Shown here: piece by piece, positions 63,172-64,000 of the stretch
Layout of the letters: every line of letters begins with the position of its first letter
Position numbering within the stretch: the stretch's first letter is position 1
Source: Tissierella praeacuta_A
GTDB taxonomy: Bacteria > Bacillota > Clostridia > Tissierellales > Tissierellaceae
Reading direction: 5' to 3'
Assembly (NCBI RefSeq): GCF_040396155.1
Contig: NZ_JBEBOY010000008.1
Coordinates: forward strand, 1-64,000
Length of the DNA: 64,000 bases
Position numbers and translations under genes: made by a program
Notes under the pieces: model-generated
What the model was told of the DNA's origin: nothing
The model's input: the letters and a program-made list of their open reading frames with translations, nothing else
The model's database searches: none

Positions 63172-64000
63172 ATGAGGAATTACTTAGAGCGTTTGGAGCA
63201 TGGAGCCCAGATTATAATACATGATTGGATGAAGATTAAAAGGCGAGATAGGTTATTGATTGTTACTAGCGAAAAATACATGCTAGAGTCTTCTATACTC
63301 AAAAAAATATGTCTAGAGAAAAAAGCTTTTGTAGATATAATGATTGTGGAAAAAGCAGGAATAAAAGTTGGTATATTTTTTGATGAAAATGAAAGGGTAT
63401 TCGATGACTATACTGCTATTATCGGCGCTACAGACTACTCATTAGTCACAACACGTGCAGTTAAAAGAGCAATTGAAAAGGGAAGTAAGTTTCTCTCGCT
63501 ACCTCTTTTTGTAAGAAATCAGAAGTCCATGTTATCCTATGATTTTATAAGGATGGATACTAAGAAAAGCAAGATGATGGCAAAGGTAATTATGAAATAT
63601 ATTCATAATTCATCTATGCTTCAAATAATAACTAAAATTGGGACTAATCTTAAGGTATATAAGCAAAATCGCACACCGGGATTTTTCAATGGTGTAGTCA
63701 AAGATGGAAAAGGGTATTCATCAGCAAGCTTTGAAGTTTATATACCTATAGTTGAAACTAAGACTGAAGGAACAATGATAGTGGATGGTTCTCTTGGTTA
63801 TATTGGACGGCCTAAGGAACCAATAAAGATAACAATTTCCCAAGGACGGATTAAGGAAATTCAAAAAAATTTAAGTGGCAATGTACTGAAAAAATATCTT
63901 GAAGAATATGAAGATGAACATATGTATGTTGCCTCAGAGCTTGGTATAGGATTAAATTCTTATGCTAAATGTGAGGGGAATTGTTATATAGAAGATGAAT
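63172..64000 (+). CDS. NicX/M29-like aminopeptidase, cut by the window end
   Basis: A frame from ATG 63172 (after GAGGGG) runs off the right edge after 276 codons without a stop. It starts MRNYLERLEHGAQIIIHDWM and contains VYKQNRTPGFFNG, GSLGYIGRPKEPI and, near the edge, ASELGIGLNSYAKCEGNCYI with IEDE, a pattern of the M29/leucyl-aminopeptidase and NicX-like metalloprotein family (glutamate and histidine metal ligands). With the M14 peptidase and DUF969/DUF979 pair it suggests peptide catabolism. Confidence 0.7.
   Translation, partial: MRNYLERLEHGAQIIIHDWMKIKRRDRLLIVTSEKYMLESSILKKICLEKKAFVDIMIVEKAGIKVGIFFDENERVFDDYTAIIGATDYSLVTTRAVKRAIEKGSKFLSLPLFVRNQKSMLSYDFIRMDTKKSKMMAKVIMKYIHNSSMLQIITKIGTNLKVYKQNRTPGFFNGVVKDGKGYSSASFEVYIPIVETKTEGTMIVDGSLGYIGRPKEPIKITISQGRIKEIQKNLSGNVLKKYLEEYEDEHMYVASELGIGLNSYAKCEGNCYIEDE

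Overview
The window is the replication-origin region of a low-GC, probably spore-forming Gram-positive of the class Clostridia. Gene content and order resemble Tissierellales, but that assignment is inference. Support comes from very A+T-rich DNA, AGGAGG-type ribosome binding sites, the order gyrA-gyrB-remB-recF-yaaA-dnaN-dnaA / rpmH-rnpA-yidD-yidC-jag-mnmE-mnmG-rsmG-noc, parAB with consensus parS sites, the WalRK operon and the spore protease yyaC.

Positions 1-11000 read leftwards. At the extreme left, rRNA-type promoters point out of the window. Then come a compact rsbV-rsbW-sigB-like module, gyrA, gyrB, remB, recF, yaaA, dnaN and dnaA. The dnaN-dnaA gap holds a textbook unwinding region (DnaA boxes, GC cluster, DnaA-trios). 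A second DnaA-box cluster lies upstream of dnaA, so oriC is bipartite. Positions 11000-18500 read rightwards: rpmH to noc.

Positions 18500-27500 separate noc from parA-parB, which are often neighbours. This accessory stretch holds a polysaccharide deacetylase, a DUF3888 protein, a DUF5105-like lipoprotein, a nucleotidyltransferase, a DsbA-like protein, a VanW protein, a GNAT acetyltransferase and several decayed small genes. Among the latter are a lipoprotein with UGA just after its lipobox Cys, a frameshifted membrane peptide and a broken acetyltransferase. Two perfect parS sites lie at 24095 and 27422.

Positions 27500-39900: parA, parB, a PhzF-like enzyme, an alanine/glycine:cation symporter, a cyclodeaminase-like protein, adenine deaminase, a cysteine-desulfurase-like enzyme, a DUF4446 protein, yyaC, a LysM-G5-M23 cell-wall endopeptidase and a subtilisin-like protease. 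Positions 40000-42960: a P-type cation ATPase behind a yybP-ykoY (Mn2+) riboswitch with an intrinsic terminator. Positions 43000-52700: the wal cluster (walR, walK, a secreted Pro/Lys-rich protein, walH, walI, walJ, htrA), then surE, a small conserved-looking protein and rlmH. Consensus WalR boxes precede the Pro/Lys-rich protein and the M23 endopeptidase, which suggests a local WalR regulon.

Positions 52700-57400 are accessory: a GNAT, a membrane-anchored unknown, an internally deleted metallo-beta-lactamase-fold gene, a DUF89 protein, a cyclase/MarR pair and a degenerate rlmH copy. From 57357 to the right edge a TetR regulator diverges from a likely operon: a 1086-residue M14-type metallopeptidase, DUF969 and DUF979 membrane proteins (proposed 5-oxoproline transporter subunits) and a NicX/M29-like aminopeptidase cut by the window end. 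This looks like a peptide or 5-oxoproline utilisation unit. I see no CRISPR array, transposase, integrase, tRNA or rRNA gene inside the window.
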